A stretch of 64,000 nt of DNA from assembly GCA_007644065.1 (NCBI GenBank), contig VJWN01000001.1, positions 2,370,340 through 2,434,339 of the forward strand, written 5' to 3'. Every line of letters begins with the position of its first letter. The first letter of the stretch is position 1. The notes below the pieces were generated by a model that did no database searches, had not been told where the DNA came from, and saw only the letters and a program-made list of their open reading frames with translations. This document shows, piece by piece, positions 48,764-60,567 of this stretch. Origin of the DNA: Margaritispora aquatica. Its lineage: Eukaryota > Ascomycota > Leotiomycetes > Helotiales > Discinellaceae. The translations under genes and the position numbers were made by a program.

Positions 48764-49482
48764 ATGGTTTCCTCCAAAACAATCGGTCTTTCCGCTTTGG
48801 TTCTCCTCCTCCCAATGGCCTTCGCAGCTCCGGCTCCAGCTCCGCAGACCGTCTCAGCTGCTACTGCCGCAATTGATTGGACACCTGTCGATTTCAATGG
48901 CAAGACAATTTATGTTAATACCGCAGTAATGGTTGCTTCTTCTGTCAACCCTGCGAAGAAGGCATCCCGAGATCTCGCAAAGCGTGCAAGCCCTGATAAT
49001 GATAACTGTGGAGGCAGTTCTATTAACTCTCATCCTGCACCTTTCGCAAACACAGCAGATTGTGCGGTGATCCGTGATTGTGAGTCTGAAAACCCTAAAA
49101 TTACTCCTCAAGAGTAGTAATAGCTAATTAAGCAATGGCTGACCTTTCTCTCAGGGGCCGGCACTCAAAACACTTGGTGGGAGATTTGGAATAACACTAA
49201 TGACACACATGGTGTCTTGTATTATGGGACTTGTGTCTTCGAAGCAGGCACATTTAATAATGTAGCAACCTGGATTGGGTCTACAGACATACGGGATCTC
49301 ACTCGCGATGCTCTCAATAAGTGGCAGGTAGGTTCTATCTATCCTAGATAAGTGCTCAATTACTTTACTGACAAATAAAGTCTGGTGGCGTGGTCGCTGC
49401 TCAGGGGCAAATGGATTGTGTCAACAGCAATAGTAGTCCACTCTCGGTATCAGTCACCAATTGGACTATCAAGCATTCTTGA
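48764..49482 (+). CDS. Secreted Hce2 (Ecp2-homologous) effector-like protein
   Basis: Predicted 196 residues from exons 48764-49079, 49155-49327 and 49381-49482; introns 75 and 53 nt, in frame. A signal peptide ends near AFA-APAPAP (about residue 20). A propeptide-like region carries a Lys-Arg site ('DLAKRASP', about residue 75) where a Kex2-type protease could cut. The mature part has four cysteines in the order DNC, ADC, GTC and MDC, and the pattern YGTCVF...IGSTDIRDL...GGVVAAQGQMDC. This matches the Hce2 domain named after the Cladosporium fulvum effector Ecp2. Family members are secreted, some trigger plant cell death, and some are fused to chitinases with proposed antagonism roles. The role of this copy is not known. 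The tract SNSSPLSVSVTNWT adds glycosylation sites. Confidence 0.85.
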
Positions 49483-52400
49483 TTCTCAAGTTGTTCTCCG
49501 ATGAATCGAAAGGGGTTTCGATCTGGTTGCTCCAAGCAATCTCATGATTTCAACTTTGTTAAGTCATGAGGATTCGGCAGCGGGTTGTTTTTGGTTTGCA
49601 GTATGCTGCGAAGAGTCCTAGGTTCAACAACAGAGGGAAAAGCAATCCTCTATCCAGATAATCAATAAAATTCTATTTCGCAAGTGCTTTGTTTCGCCAT
49701 GCTTGAATGCAGAAATGACTGTGAACTCCAAATTACCTGAGTTCTGGCTGAATTCCAGAGAGCCACTGGGGTATCTTAATCCCTCCGAAAATGAGTAATC
49801 TTCTCTACCTCTCGAATTGGAAGCAAGAGATATGCCTTGTTATAAAAACAGCCTCAATTGGCGTTTCGTGGGCTTGGAATTGCTTAAAATGCGGAAACTC
49901 CGCTCGCTTTGCTGGACGTTTCCATCAATAAAGGTATTGGTATAGTACACAACAATGATGCTACCGTCCAGATCCAATGACTTATATCTGTTGAAGCAAT
50001 ACAAAAGCCCTCTGGCAGTGGGAGGTCATGTGACCTCTGTACATGCAGCCGAGTGTTGAATTTCACTTCACTAGTTTCGCTGCAATTCTATGATGAATGC
50101 TATTATATGCTATCCAGCGCTCTAGAAACTCAGTAGGGTGTTTATATAAAACTCTCTAATGCTGTATAAAGCTCTTCATACTCTTCAATATCATTCTAGC
50201 TCACCTATCACTGTGCCTCGTGATTCACCCACTCATTCCTCAAACATTCTTTCCAACCAATCAAGTCATGATGTTGCATCTATGCTAGAGGATGCTGACA
50301 ATCAATCGATTCTTATTTATTTGCGAGACGTTACCCCGGATAATTCTCTGAGGAAAGGTGGCGTTTTAAGTTTTAAGCGGCAAATATACCTATAGAGATG
50401 GCAAAGTGCAAAATTCGAAATTTCCGAAAATACATTACCTACCCAAACATCCTTGGACCCGCGATTCTTACACTTAATACTGTGTTAGGAGCCATAAACG
50501 AGGAGAGACTCGTTATATTGTAGTTAAACTAGTGTAAGTATACTTGATTCTTTTTTAACCCCTTATAAATCTGAAAGGGGACGTACGTTTCGACGCAGAA
50601 TGAAGAAACACGGTATAAAGATTTGGTAATGATGATTAAAGAACCTAACACAATGCCAGAGTCTGCTTGTTTGGATTATTTACAGACCGAGAACACTCTG
50701 ACACAAGATTATGCAAAAATTTGGATCACGAGTTAAACTACATTTTCGTTGGACAGTTTAGGTTCAGCTAGATAGATATCTTCACTATTTGTAAGAGATA
50801 ACTGTAAATAATAGAAAGCCATTTACCACCAAATCACACAAGATAGAGGCTTTTGTATGCAATTGCTTTTCCCAAGCTGGGATTTCTGCTACCTTAGTTT
50901 CTCGCGTCGCAAATATGTAGCTGAATTCATTTCATGGAGTATCACATGTTATCATCTTCTGAGATGCGACTCGACAAGCAAAGCTATAAGCTGCAAGCTG
51001 CCCTTTTTAATGATGAATATTACATGCTATGTAGCTTCCCCCACAAATATTAGATCTATGGCTCATAGTCCCCTTGATGTATTCTTTTCAGTCCTCACTC
51101 CAAGTTATGCCGCCAGATGCAGTGTGAATGCGTATGCAATACGTGCATTCAAACGACTTATTCTTACATACATCGGACACACCTTTTTGATCCCCTTTTA
51201 AGTTTTACCCCAAAACCTGATCGCCCGCGAATAAGCCTGTTTTTTTTATTTAGCCATAGAAAAGCAGATAACAAACAAAAAAAGCAAATGCCTATCCCAT
51301 TCAATCACCTTCGACCAAGTGTATCTCTCTAGCTCCTGCACTGCACTCCGTCAGAGCACAATCAGGCTTCTCTCTTCATCCTCACCCAAGCACTGCTGCT
51401 GACAAAATTAATTTAATTCGTAGTGGCTCTGGCTTGACGACCTCCAGAAAAGCCGATGAACTGGTTGTGTATGTTTTGTTCCTGACAGAGTCCATTCCGG
51501 CTTCTCTCACAAAACCAGCATTTTCGATCGGGATCAATAGCGCGGCCAATGGTGGCATGATTGTATCCTCTAACGTTAAGGAGTTTAGTCGACTTGTTGT
51601 TTACATCATATTTGTTTCCACGTCCGCACTATATTCTCAAGTTAGTACCTAGAGCACAATTCTACTTTCTTAGTTGTGGATAAAATTAGGCTTACATGAT
51701 TACAGACCCATATGAACATCTCATGTTCCTGATACTCGAAGGCACCACCATTGACTATTCTTCCACCGCTCGACATCTTGTTTTAGGTCGATTGGGTATG
51801 ATATGGCTTATTAGTATTTGGCGATTAAGTGTTGGATTTAGTCGAGTGTTGAAGTTGAAAGGGAAATTTTGATGACCAAAGTGTTATTTGAACTCTGAAG
51901 TTTTGTTGCGAGGTAGACTAGTGGCGACGCTGTTTTTAATAGCGAGTGTATTGATAACCATGAAATTTAGAACAAAGTTTGTATTATAGAAAATTCTTGC
52001 ACCTGTGGATCGCAATCTGCTCTCTCTATCATTGATTCGAGATTCATAATTCACACGCTTTGTGACACATATCTCGAATGCATCTGTTGAGCCTCAATAA
52101 TAAGCATCCTAAATTAGCCCAAGAACTTCACAAGAACTTTTGCAATATGTCCCTGGCAGTGGTGAAAGAGTTGGCCCTCGACGTCAAGTGCAATGGCAAC
52201 AAACCTACCTTCACAAGACATCGCTTAATTAGCGAGGTCCCTTTTGGAGGTTCAGAAACCTTCGCTCGAGACACCATCACCTCCAAGTAGTTGAAAATGC
52301 TCGGCTAGGCCGCCAGTCGAGTCTCCCAATGTCAGACGGAGCAAACGTCGCTGATTCACAGATAGCATAGAGGAGAGAAATCCTCAAGCGAGTTACGAAA

Positions 52401-52774
52401 GTGGGGGTTTGCGTGAACTCCGTATCCGAACCACCTGCCTGTGTGTCCGCATTTCCCACCGACGATCACTCGACGCAAGGCACCAACAGTTTTTAAACAG
52501 GGCTTCAAGAAGCGTGCAGATTTAATTTGATGCCTCGTAAGCGTAAATGGGCCCAAGCAAGGGTCATGCATTATCAGATCAAGAGATAATCGCTATCCTT
52601 GAATGTAAGCTTTCTATTCCAACTCCGTTGTCGATGATGAGTGCCGCTTGTAATGGACCCACGATTTGCCTTTGAAGATATAAAGCTTGTACTCAATCCA
52701 ATTCTGTGACTTTTGTGTTATCTGGGTTTTCCACTCATTTATCTTTTTGAGAAGAGACACGAATATAAAACGCT
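49483..52774. other. Gene-free stretch, 3.3 kb
   Basis: No gene is supported on either strand. Base composition is AT-rich from about 50400 to 51900, with only short open frames. It may contain decayed transposon DNA, but no terminal repeats were found. The promoter of the MFS gene occupies the right end. Confidence 0.5.
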
Positions 52775-54373
52775 ATGGCAACTCAACCTCGAAATGTCAC
52801 CCTCGAGGCGGTCATTAACACCGAGCTCGAGCTACCTTCACTTCCGCAGCAGCCACCGCTCAACCTAAGCCCCATCACCAAGCTTGACGACCCATTCCTC
52901 GTGACTTTTGCTGTTCCCTATGACCACGAAAACCCCCTCGACTGGCCGACCTCCAAGAAATGGGCCGTAACCGATGTTCTTTCGGCCACAGGCTTCAACC
53001 GCATAATGGTCAGCACAATCATGGCACCGGCGCTCTCGACCATCGCGCTGGAACTACACATGTCTCCCTCTTCTGCCGCGATGTCCCTTTCCATCTACCT
53101 CCTTGCCACTGCTTTTGGTCCCATGATCATCGGTCCTTTGTCTGAGGTTTATGGGCGCAGTCGTGTGCTGCATTTCTCTAATGTCTGGTTCTTGGTGTGG
53201 AACATTGCGTGCGGATTTGCAAGCACTAAGGAGTTATTGATTGCGTCACGGTTCTTGGCGGGGTTTGGAGCGAGTAGTATTTATGCTTTGGCTGGAGGTG
53301 TTCTTGGCGATGTATGGAGACCAGAGCAGAGAGGCAAGAGTCTGAGTGTATATCTACTGATCCCGTTGCTGGGTGCTTGTGTTGGTCCAATAATCGGAGG
53401 GTTCATGGCTGCGAGAACAACATGGCGTGTAAGTCTCCCTATTCGTTCTCAAACTGAAATTTCACGCCATCAGTTGAAAATTACTATGCTAAATTACCTT
53501 CAGTGGATGTTCTGGGCCACTTCAATCTTCCAAGCCGTGATGATAGTGGTTTCCTTCCTCACCTTCCGTGAGACATATGGCCCTCTCATTCTGCAACGAC
53601 GAGCCGAACGTCTTCGTCGCCAGACAGGCAACCCAGCCTACACTACCGAAGTCGAGCGACGCGAAAGCAGGAAACCTCTTACGTCAGTGCTCGCACGTGC
53701 ACTGTCGCGCCCAATCCGCCTCCTCGCCTTCCACCCCATCATTCAAGTGACAGCTGTGATATCTGCTTTCTATTACGGTCTTCTGTACATTATGCTGTCC
53801 ACCTTCTCTGAGCTCTGGGTCTCACAATACCACCAGAAGGTCGAGATCAGTGGGCTGCATTACATCGCTCTTTCATTCGCTGAGATTGCAGCTTCTCAGA
53901 TCATCGGACCTTTGATGGACTTCTCTTTTCGCAGAAGACAGGCAAGAAATGTAGATGAAATCTTCCATGAGCCTGAGTTTCGCATCCCGATGATGTTTCC
54001 GGGCATCATTCTGGCTCCCATAGGATTGCTGATTTACGGCTGGACCGCAGAGTATCATGTCCACTGGGCTGCAGTTGATGTAGGGCTATTCATGACAGCT
54101 TTCGGGATGCAGATGGCAAGCACAAGTATCACGGCGTACATCATTGATTCTTATCCAGGCCACACAAGCAGCGCGATGGCAGCATTGCAGTTTGTAGAGA
54201 GCTTGACGGCGTTTCTTTTCCCATTGTTCGCACCTAAGATGTATCAGATTTTAGGGTACGGTTGGGGAAACAGTACTCTTGCCTTGGCAGGCTTGTTGCT
54301 TGGCGTTCCTCCTCCAGTCTTGTTATGGAAGTATGGAAAGACTCTTAGGGAAAAGGCGTTGTCAAGCTACTGA
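52775..54373 (+). CDS. Major facilitator superfamily transporter, DHA1 drug:H+ antiporter type
   Basis: Predicted 507 residues from exons 52775-53428 and 53504-54373. The 75-nt intron (GTAAGT...TTCAG) is a multiple of three without a stop, so an unspliced message would still read through and insert 25 residues. Twelve hydrophobic segments are apparent. The loop 2-3 motif A appears as GPLSEVYGRSR (120-130). The antiporter motif C is 'LLGACVGPIIGGF'. The N-terminal cytosolic 'DDPFLVTFAVPYDHENPLDW' is typical of fungal DHA1 multidrug exporters at the plasma membrane. The intron lies just after motif C. Substrate unknown; no neighbouring biosynthetic cluster was seen. Confidence 0.93.
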   Translation: MATQPRNVTLEAVINTELELPSLPQQPPLNLSPITKLDDPFLVTFAVPYDHENPLDWPTSKKWAVTDVLSATGFNRIMVSTIMAPALSTIALELHMSPSSAAMSLSIYLLATAFGPMIIGPLSEVYGRSRVLHFSNVWFLVWNIACGFASTKELLIASRFLAGFGASSIYALAGGVLGDVWRPEQRGKSLSVYLLIPLLGACVGPIIGGFMAARTTWRVSLPIRSQTEISRHQLKITMLNYLQWMFWATSIFQAVMIVVSFLTFRETYGPLILQRRAERLRRQTGNPAYTTEVERRESRKPLTSVLARALSRPIRLLAFHPIIQVTAVISAFYYGLLYIMLSTFSELWVSQYHQKVEISGLHYIALSFAEIAASQIIGPLMDFSFRRRQARNVDEIFHEPEFRIPMMFPGIILAPIGLLIYGWTAEYHVHWAAVDVGLFMTAFGMQMASTSITAYIIDSYPGHTSSAMAALQFVESLTAFLFPLFAPKMYQILGYGWGNSTLALAGLLLGVPPPVLLWKYGKTLREKALSSY

Positions 54374-54969
54374 AAATTTAGCATAGGCAGGATGCTTTGA
54401 ACGATGAGGAGGCTTTTGCTGCAAACTGTTATTGCGATCGCTCGGTTGACTAGACGGCAGGATAAACCCTCTCAATCAAAGTTATTGAAATTTTGATAGC
54501 AGGACATATTAAGGATTTGATGTAATGGAAGTTTTGTAGGACTGTAGTTCTGAAGTAGACTATTTAACCATCAAGACAATTTAGTTATACTTCCTTGTAT
54601 TATGGCGATTTAGGTTTTAGATCCAATACAATAGAAACTTTGAAGACTTGAGAGATCACAACTGCAGCAGTATCTTTCCATAGTTGAGCTAAAACTTTCA
54701 GTTCACAAGTACGTCTCTATAGGTCCTACATTTGTTACCGAGCCGAACAGTTTGTACAGCTAATATTTGCGCAGTATGAACGAGTAGAGCCACGTTGCCT
54801 TCCAGCCCGAAAACGTAAATTAGACAGCTAGAAGGTCAAATATCAAGTAATAGCTCAAAAAGGGGATCCAGAAGGGTTGCAGGACTCAACATAACATCGT
54901 GATTGCAGATATCCAAGTTAGTGTACCGGATTATTGGCAAGCAGATAATTGTTGTGTCAACATTCAATT
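54374..54969. other. Convergent intergenic region, 0.6 kb
   Basis: Lies between the 3' ends of the MFS and MYND genes. AT-rich, nothing coding. Confidence 0.4.
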
Positions 54970-55682
54970 TCAGACATATTCTTCTTCAACCTTAGCTTTA
55001 CAACCAGACTTGTGAAGTGGCCAGTCCAATCTCTGGTGCGCCTTTCCACAGTAAAACGCGGCTTTGCATCGTGCGCATCTGAAGGTATTGACAGTTGTCG
55101 AGCATATTCGGCATGACATGACTTCGGTAGGCATTTTTGAGGTTGAGGCGGCAGTCGAGTTTGCTTTGGTTGGGACTTCTTCGTGCAGCTCCGACATAAG
55201 CAGCTGAATGTTCTGTCTGATTTTTGTATCGCACGACGGCTTATCACACTGACACAGTATTAGCATACCTTGCGATGAGAGGAGTTGAAATGCAGAGCCT
55301 ACTGACGGCGGGCATACTCATCACATGGACAAACGGATCAGAAGCTACATGTAGCCAAGATGATGGTGTGACAACGACCTGGGTTTTGGGGGCATTACAG
55401 ATGCAACACTGAGGAGCTGTGGCCTCAAACGCGGCCTGATAGTGTTCTTGAATGATAGGCTTAATAACTGCCACGAAGCTTTCCGTCCATTGAGGGTCAT
55501 CTTTGATATTCCCAACAAGCTTAGCAGGCACTTTGTGCTGGAACCTAAGTAGGTAAATATTTGTTAGAAATGTAATACATAATGTATCAGTTCCAGTTTG
55601 ACAGAAAGAACATCATTTTGTTTACTTACTTTAGGGTCTTCTTGTCGCACGGAAACTCGACACGAATTGACCGGGTTGCCAT
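54970..55682 (-). CDS. MYND-type zinc-finger protein
   Basis: Predicted 189 residues from exons 55682-55630, 55544-55307 and 55248-54970; introns 85 and 58 nt. The C-terminal MYND finger is complete: CRIC...FRCARC...FYCGKAHQRLDWPLHKSGC supplies the Cys/His ligands in the C-x2-C...C-x2-C...C-x3-H-type spacing. Upstream, a second Cys group (QCCICNAPKT, then CDKPSC across splice 2) may bind another zinc. Intron 2 uses a GTCAGT donor and a CTAATAC branch site; an apparently closer GTATGC donor would leave a 20-nt intron and break the frame. MYND fingers mediate protein-protein binding, usually to proline-rich peptides. No catalytic SET domain is present. It is divergent from the 2EXR gene, 386 bp away. 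Confidence 0.85.
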
Positions 55683-56068
55683 TCTGCTTCCAGGTGACGG
55701 TGGAATTGAGAAGAGATCAAATTATAGGACTCACGTTTGGAATGCAGAGTATTTAGGTTGATGACCTCGAGTTTCAGGTCTAGTCCTCGATCTAGTCTCT
55801 GGTGAAGTTAAATGCGGGGGGCAATCTGATGTGCGTCCAAGCCGATCCATTGCCCCGCTATCTTGGTGCGCGGTCATGTGATCAACTCTAATATCATCGA
55901 ACCTACCTTTACCTTAGATAAGACCTCACCTTGAGGGAAATCTTTCCATCACTTATTATATCTTTGAGACGCGTTTTCATTTATTTTTTGAGTGCATATT
56001 TCTTCCTTCCTCATCTCGAACTTCGTCTCCATCAAAGGGCCTCTGAAAGACCCCCATTCACCGGAAGC
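55683..56068. promoter_or_regulatory. Divergent promoter region of MYND and 2EXR genes
   Basis: 386 bp serving both genes. Contains a GGTCATGTGATCA stretch near 55872 (CATGTG E-box-like) and CTTTACCTTAGATAAGA (GATA core) near 55907. No TATA box close to either start is evident. Confidence 0.4.
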
Positions 56069-57779
56069 ATGAATCATCCTCGACGTAGACAAAGCTCACC
56101 GCGTCGATTCAATAAGTTCTCAAAATTGCCCCTTGAGCTTCAAACATATGTTTGGGAGATTGCTTGTCCTGGTCCACGTCTAATTGAAGTCTATCCTCGC
56201 CCTCGTAAGCCATTTGCTATGCATATCACTCTTGAAGTCTTCATCCATCTGACAATAGTACTAAGGAGGCTGGAACTGTTTTAATGAAGTCCGAGGCTAT
56301 ACATGGAGGGCATATCGTTGCGATTGTGTGCAGGAATGTAACTCGCCTTTGATTATCTCTCAAGTGTGTCACGAATCTCGACGAGTATTTCACCAGCGAC
56401 AAGGCTCGTATTCTAGATGTTTTGGCACCTATATCAATTGGGAGATCGATGTTCTGTATGTCAGTGATAGGACTGGTCACTTACACAATGCAGAATTTCT
56501 CAAGGCCGTGGAACTGGGTGGTGGCCTAGGAAAAGTCAAAAGTTTTGCCATTCATGAAGATGTTTGGTACGAGACAAAACACAAACACGGCCGTGCTCGA
56601 TTGGAGTTCAAGAGGTGTGGGCCTGTAGGAGTGGTGCAACAACTTGGTGTAGAACACTTGACAATAGTGGGAAAAGCTAGTTTCTTTCGAGATGGATCGG
56701 AATTCTGGGCAGAGATTGATGAGCGAGAGTGGTTGTGGAATAGTGATACGGAGGCGAATGACTCGGAGAGTGACTACGACGATGAAGAATCGAACCAGTC
56801 TGATAGGGAGAAGAAACATGGTAAAGGTCTTTCAAACGACGATATTGATGAGGGAAAATTCCCCAATCTCACTCAAGAACTTATTTCAATTCGAAGAACA
56901 GGGTCACCAAGATGTGGTGGGTCAGACGGCTTACATCGCACGGCCTTAGATAGCTTTAATCGCGCTTCCCACGCTGCTCAGGCTTTCCAACATGAAACCT
57001 CGCCTCATGCGGCGGTAGAGGATGGAGAAGAAGAGCATGGAATTGATGGCGAAGTTGGAGATTCGGATGGTTTAGCATCATCGGTATCATCGTCGAGCTC
57101 GGTATCGTCCGAATTGTCCTTAGCCTCAGAGGATGTTCAAGATCGGTGGGAGTGTAACGGACGTACTATGTATGACGAGGATCTGCGGATATATAAACCG
57201 CGTGCCTTTGATACTAAGTTCCATCATCACCGAATTCCCACCAGAGACACCGGATTGGCACTCGTTGATTTTGCTGAAATACCAGGACGAACACTATGGG
57301 TTAAAGGTTCCGATCGATCTAATACATTGGAGAGCATTCGAAGGGGCTTTCTTACTGATTTTGAAGAGGTCCAGATGCCGCATGTACAGTATAATGTCGA
57401 GGATGACGATCCCGATTTGGATGGCTACGTGGACTGGAGCGCTTGGGTACCGCCTACTCTCCACATTGCTCTCCTTAGACGATCCGGCCAAAGTTGTTAC
57501 GTGAAAGACTGGAAGAATCTTGAGCAAGACTACATAACTTGGAAAGAAGCCGACTTTGCTAAGCGACACACGGCAGACTACCTTCAAGAGGCCATCAAAA
57601 ACGGACATTATAAGGTTAGTGAAATATCGCACATCGGATTCGTTGATTCTATGGAGGGTTACCACAAAGTCGCATATTATAGGTGCATTGGGAAGAAAAT
57701 CCCGTGTACTGCAACCACATCTTCAGGAAAAATCTTTGCCAAAGGAAACTATTACAACACAACCAAGAAGTTGTGGTAG
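56069..57779 (+). CDS. 2EXR-motif protein with acidic, Ser-rich middle
   Basis: Predicted 541 residues from exons 56069-56204 and 56290-57779; 85-nt intron with GTAAGC donor and TGAAG acceptor. The acceptor was chosen because it alone among nearby AG sites keeps frame. The N-terminus has the 2EXR pattern: 'FNKFSKLPLELQTYVWEIAC' then 'PRLIEVYPRP', followed by 'SPLIISQVCHESRRVF', the usual next block. The middle (about 190-335) is acidic and Ser-rich (DSESDYDDEESNQSD, then SSVSSSSSVSS). The family is large and fungal-specific with no known biochemical role. The second half from about 340 has no recognised domain. Confidence 0.8.
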
Positions 57780-58577
57780 TGATAATGTTCTGCTTATAAA
57801 GTACTCTTGGATGTGTCTTCATCAATACCAATTTTTAACAATTTTGTTATCTTCTTTCATTGTCAAGCTCGATTTTGTGAAGGCTAAGGACCTTGTTCGC
57901 TGAAATTGAATTAACTTTGATACTCCATATCTAAAGAGGTCATGTGTATCGCTCTCTTTGTACACTTTTGGCACAATTTTACCTTTCTCCTCATTCGCTT
58001 ACTCTCACTCGCTCAAGTTTCTTTGGCGTTATTTGCTAAAGCCGTTCCACTGCTTTTTCACAGTTATGCATCTTTCATAGCCATTGGTCCTTTCCCGAGA
58101 TTGTCTCTCATGCACTGCTGAATTTGCTGGCAAAGAAAACCAATATATGGCGTTCAAGCTCAGCTGGCAGAGCATCGGGTCGAGACAGCACATGCACACA
58201 AGCAATTCGGTGCTGCTTTTTAAGCGAATTACGCCTCCATGCAAGGCGGGATAAAACTTGATATGTGGAGTATCCCCAGACGAACGAAGTTCCGATGTCT
58301 TAGAGAGATGTCTTAGAGTTAAGCCCGTAAGGCCATTGTGCATTGAGTCCAGCTGCTGCAGAAAGCAATATCCTAACATTGTGGGATACGAAGCGGGATG
58401 ACTTTCCCAGAATTTTACAATCGGCGTACCTTACGGCATGGAATTAAGGGCACAGCTGGAGTAGCTGCCCAAGACATATTTGGAAGATAAAAAGAGAACG
58501 CCCTGCCGAATTCATCTTGAGATTCACCTCCATCTTCTTCCAACGATTTCCTACCAAATCTCGACCTACTGAACAAA
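57780..58577. other. Intergenic region, 0.8 kb
   Basis: Non-coding; holds the promoter of the secreted NTF2-like gene. A minus-strand frame (58029-58379) has no domain. Confidence 0.4.
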
Positions 58578-59126
58578 ATGGTTTCCTTCACTGCCCTCCT
58601 CGTCACGCTTGTCGCCTCCACAACTCTTGCACATGGCCACTGCATCTCGGATGAGGAAGCTCTGTCTTTCTCCACAAAATGGCTAAAGATATGGTCTTCT
58701 AACCAAATCACCAAGAAGTCCCAACTGAGAGCCATTGCCACCTCAGATATCCATAGTGTTGATGGAACTTTCGGGCAAGCAGCCGTGGGAATAGACGCTC
58801 TCTTTGCCTCTTGTACTTACGTGGACCCGTTGGTCAAGGAAGTCGTTCAGAAGCCGGAATGGGTATTTCATACCTGTGATGAAATTTGTGTGAGATGGAG
58901 TTATGACGCTGTCGCTACGGGCTTTGCAGGGTACGCGATTCTTTAATTTTCTTCGATAGTTACTAACTCTTATGTCATTAGGACTGGGCCTGCTGGGAAA
59001 AAGATTCATTTCAATGGTATTGAGATCTTGAAGATTGACTTGAAACAACGACTCGTTTCAAACTCGACTTCAAGCGCAGATTGGGTCCAGCTTGCACTTC
59101 AGACAAATCAAACTTGCAATATCTAG
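58578..59126 (+). CDS. Secreted NTF2-like/SnoaL-fold protein
   Basis: Predicted 165 residues from exons 58578-58930 and 58982-59126; 51-nt intron with GTACGC donor, ACTAACTC branch site and TTAG acceptor. A signal peptide (about 1-18, MVSFTALLVTLVASTTLA) precedes the mature protein. The order of predicted helices and strands (W-rich helix 'ALSFSTKWLKIWSS', 'AIATSDIHSVDG', 'FNGIEILKIDLKQRLVSNS') fits an NTF2-like cone fold, in which a pocket binds small ligands. Three cysteines follow the HC near the mature N-terminus (SC, TC, IC), plus one near the C-terminus, allowing disulfides. Members in fungi are often small secreted proteins of unknown role; a host- or environment-facing function is inference. 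Confidence 0.75.
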
Positions 59127-59690
59127 TTGAAGGAAGGGTCGGTGGTCATCGTATGAGATTGTGTTGAACTTCTTTGTATATGAACTTGGCCAAGAGGTCC
59201 AAAGACAAGGTTATCAGATATGAGAAATTGGTTGGGGCAAAGACTGCCCCTAACTAAACTCAATGTTAATATTTAACACCAAGACAGCCAACGTCTGATA
59301 TCATCTGTGTCGAATACTCGGCACGAGATTGATAAATTAGTATAATTTCAACTTTTTGGCAATTATACTTACTCCAACCACATCATGTCATGTTCCACTT
59401 CCAAATTATGAAGTGTCACCTATTTGCTATACCATTTTGGAAGAATTTCTTCCCATTTTCTTTGTTCAGAAAAAAAAGTACCACGTTCCGAAACCTCTAC
59501 TACGAGTAAGGATAAAGCTCAGGCCGCCCACTTTGACTTTTAATTCGGCCGTCTATGATATCTCATGATATTTTATTGCTATTATCGCTCTGTTCTTCTC
59601 CATCTGCTCCATTTTGAGTTTGCTCATCCTGATCCTCATCCCGAGCCTGATCGTGATTGCTCATGTGTATTCGAAGGAAGGGTGCTTCTG
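59127..59690. other. Convergent intergenic region, 0.6 kb
   Basis: Lies between the secreted NTF2-like gene and the tentative membrane-protein gene. A minus-strand frame (59563-59847) rich in Ser and acidic residues overlaps the next gene's 3' end and could be an alternative tail of it. Confidence 0.4.
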
Positions 59691-60567
59691 CTATGACAGA
59701 TCTTGCGGAAGAGCTAGTAGTTGAGTTCCTGCTGCTATTCGGTTGTATTTGGCTACTATCCAGTTGTTCACAGCTTCTAGCCAATCTTCTAGGACCGGAA
59801 GTAGATAGCGACGAAATGGACCCGCGCAGACCACCCATAGAGTCCAAGTTATCAGAAAGACTTTATTGAAGAAATAGGGATTGTATGCTCGATATACCGA
59901 CGGCGACCACTTGCTCGATGGCCCTATTTCTTTAAAATGGTAATTTGGTCGACAATTTTTAAGGTGGAGACTTGTCACTTCGAAACCTGCATTTTGAAGA
60001 AGAGTTACACCCCAGACTATGGCTTGCAAAGAGAAAGAGGCAACCAGAAGGGTGGTGTTTGACATTTGGTCGGTTTGCAGAACAGCTATACTTGATTTAG
60101 AGACAACCTGTTCACCTCTTGGGTCCAACATACTGATATAAATTATACTACACATATGAAGCATCCAAGGAAGGCTTCCCAGCCTATTTAACATGTTTAA
60201 CTGCTGACTCAAAGAAACGAACGAATCTCCGCAGAGTAAATTCTGGACAGGTTCTGAACTAGAGCCCACTACCTTTGTGGCATTGACGAGAGCAGCTGTG
60301 TCGCTGCCGGGCATACATGTCTAAGATAAGATGTAGAGACCAGCCGCGGGATTCACACTCATTTCTCTGGAGTTGGTGCCTGCCATTTGAAGGTTTGGGT
60401 AAGGACCTGACTGAAGAGCTCTGACGGATACTGGGATGCGAAGAATGAATAGTTGGTGAATGGTCGTATATATGAAGATTATTGATAGTTACAGCTGCCG
60501 GGGAATAAGTCTCCCGACGAACGATATCTTCGGGTTCTGAAGTTCCTTTGAAGAAGAAAGAAAACAT
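59691..60567 (-). CDS. Tentative multi-pass membrane protein, gene model uncertain
   Basis: A 207-codon frame (60314-59691) contains three hydrophobic segments: 'LPWMLHMCSIIYISML', 'TTLLVASFSLQAIVWGVTLL' and 'FFNKVFLITWTLWVVCAGPF'. Upstream in another frame, an ATG at 60567 begins a Ser/His-rich stretch (MFSFFFKGTSEPEDIV). A 91-nt intron (60323-60413, GTCAGG donor, CTTAG acceptor) would join them into about 260 residues. That donor is weak, so the true start could be the ATG at 60314. I do not recognise the family. The 3' end is also uncertain, because a second frame stays open to 59563. Confidence 0.45.

Noticed and set aside
55248..55268. 20-nt intron in the MYND gene using the GTATGC donor
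   Set aside because: Below plausible intron size and leaves the wrong frame; the 58-nt intron with GTCAGT donor fits all signals.
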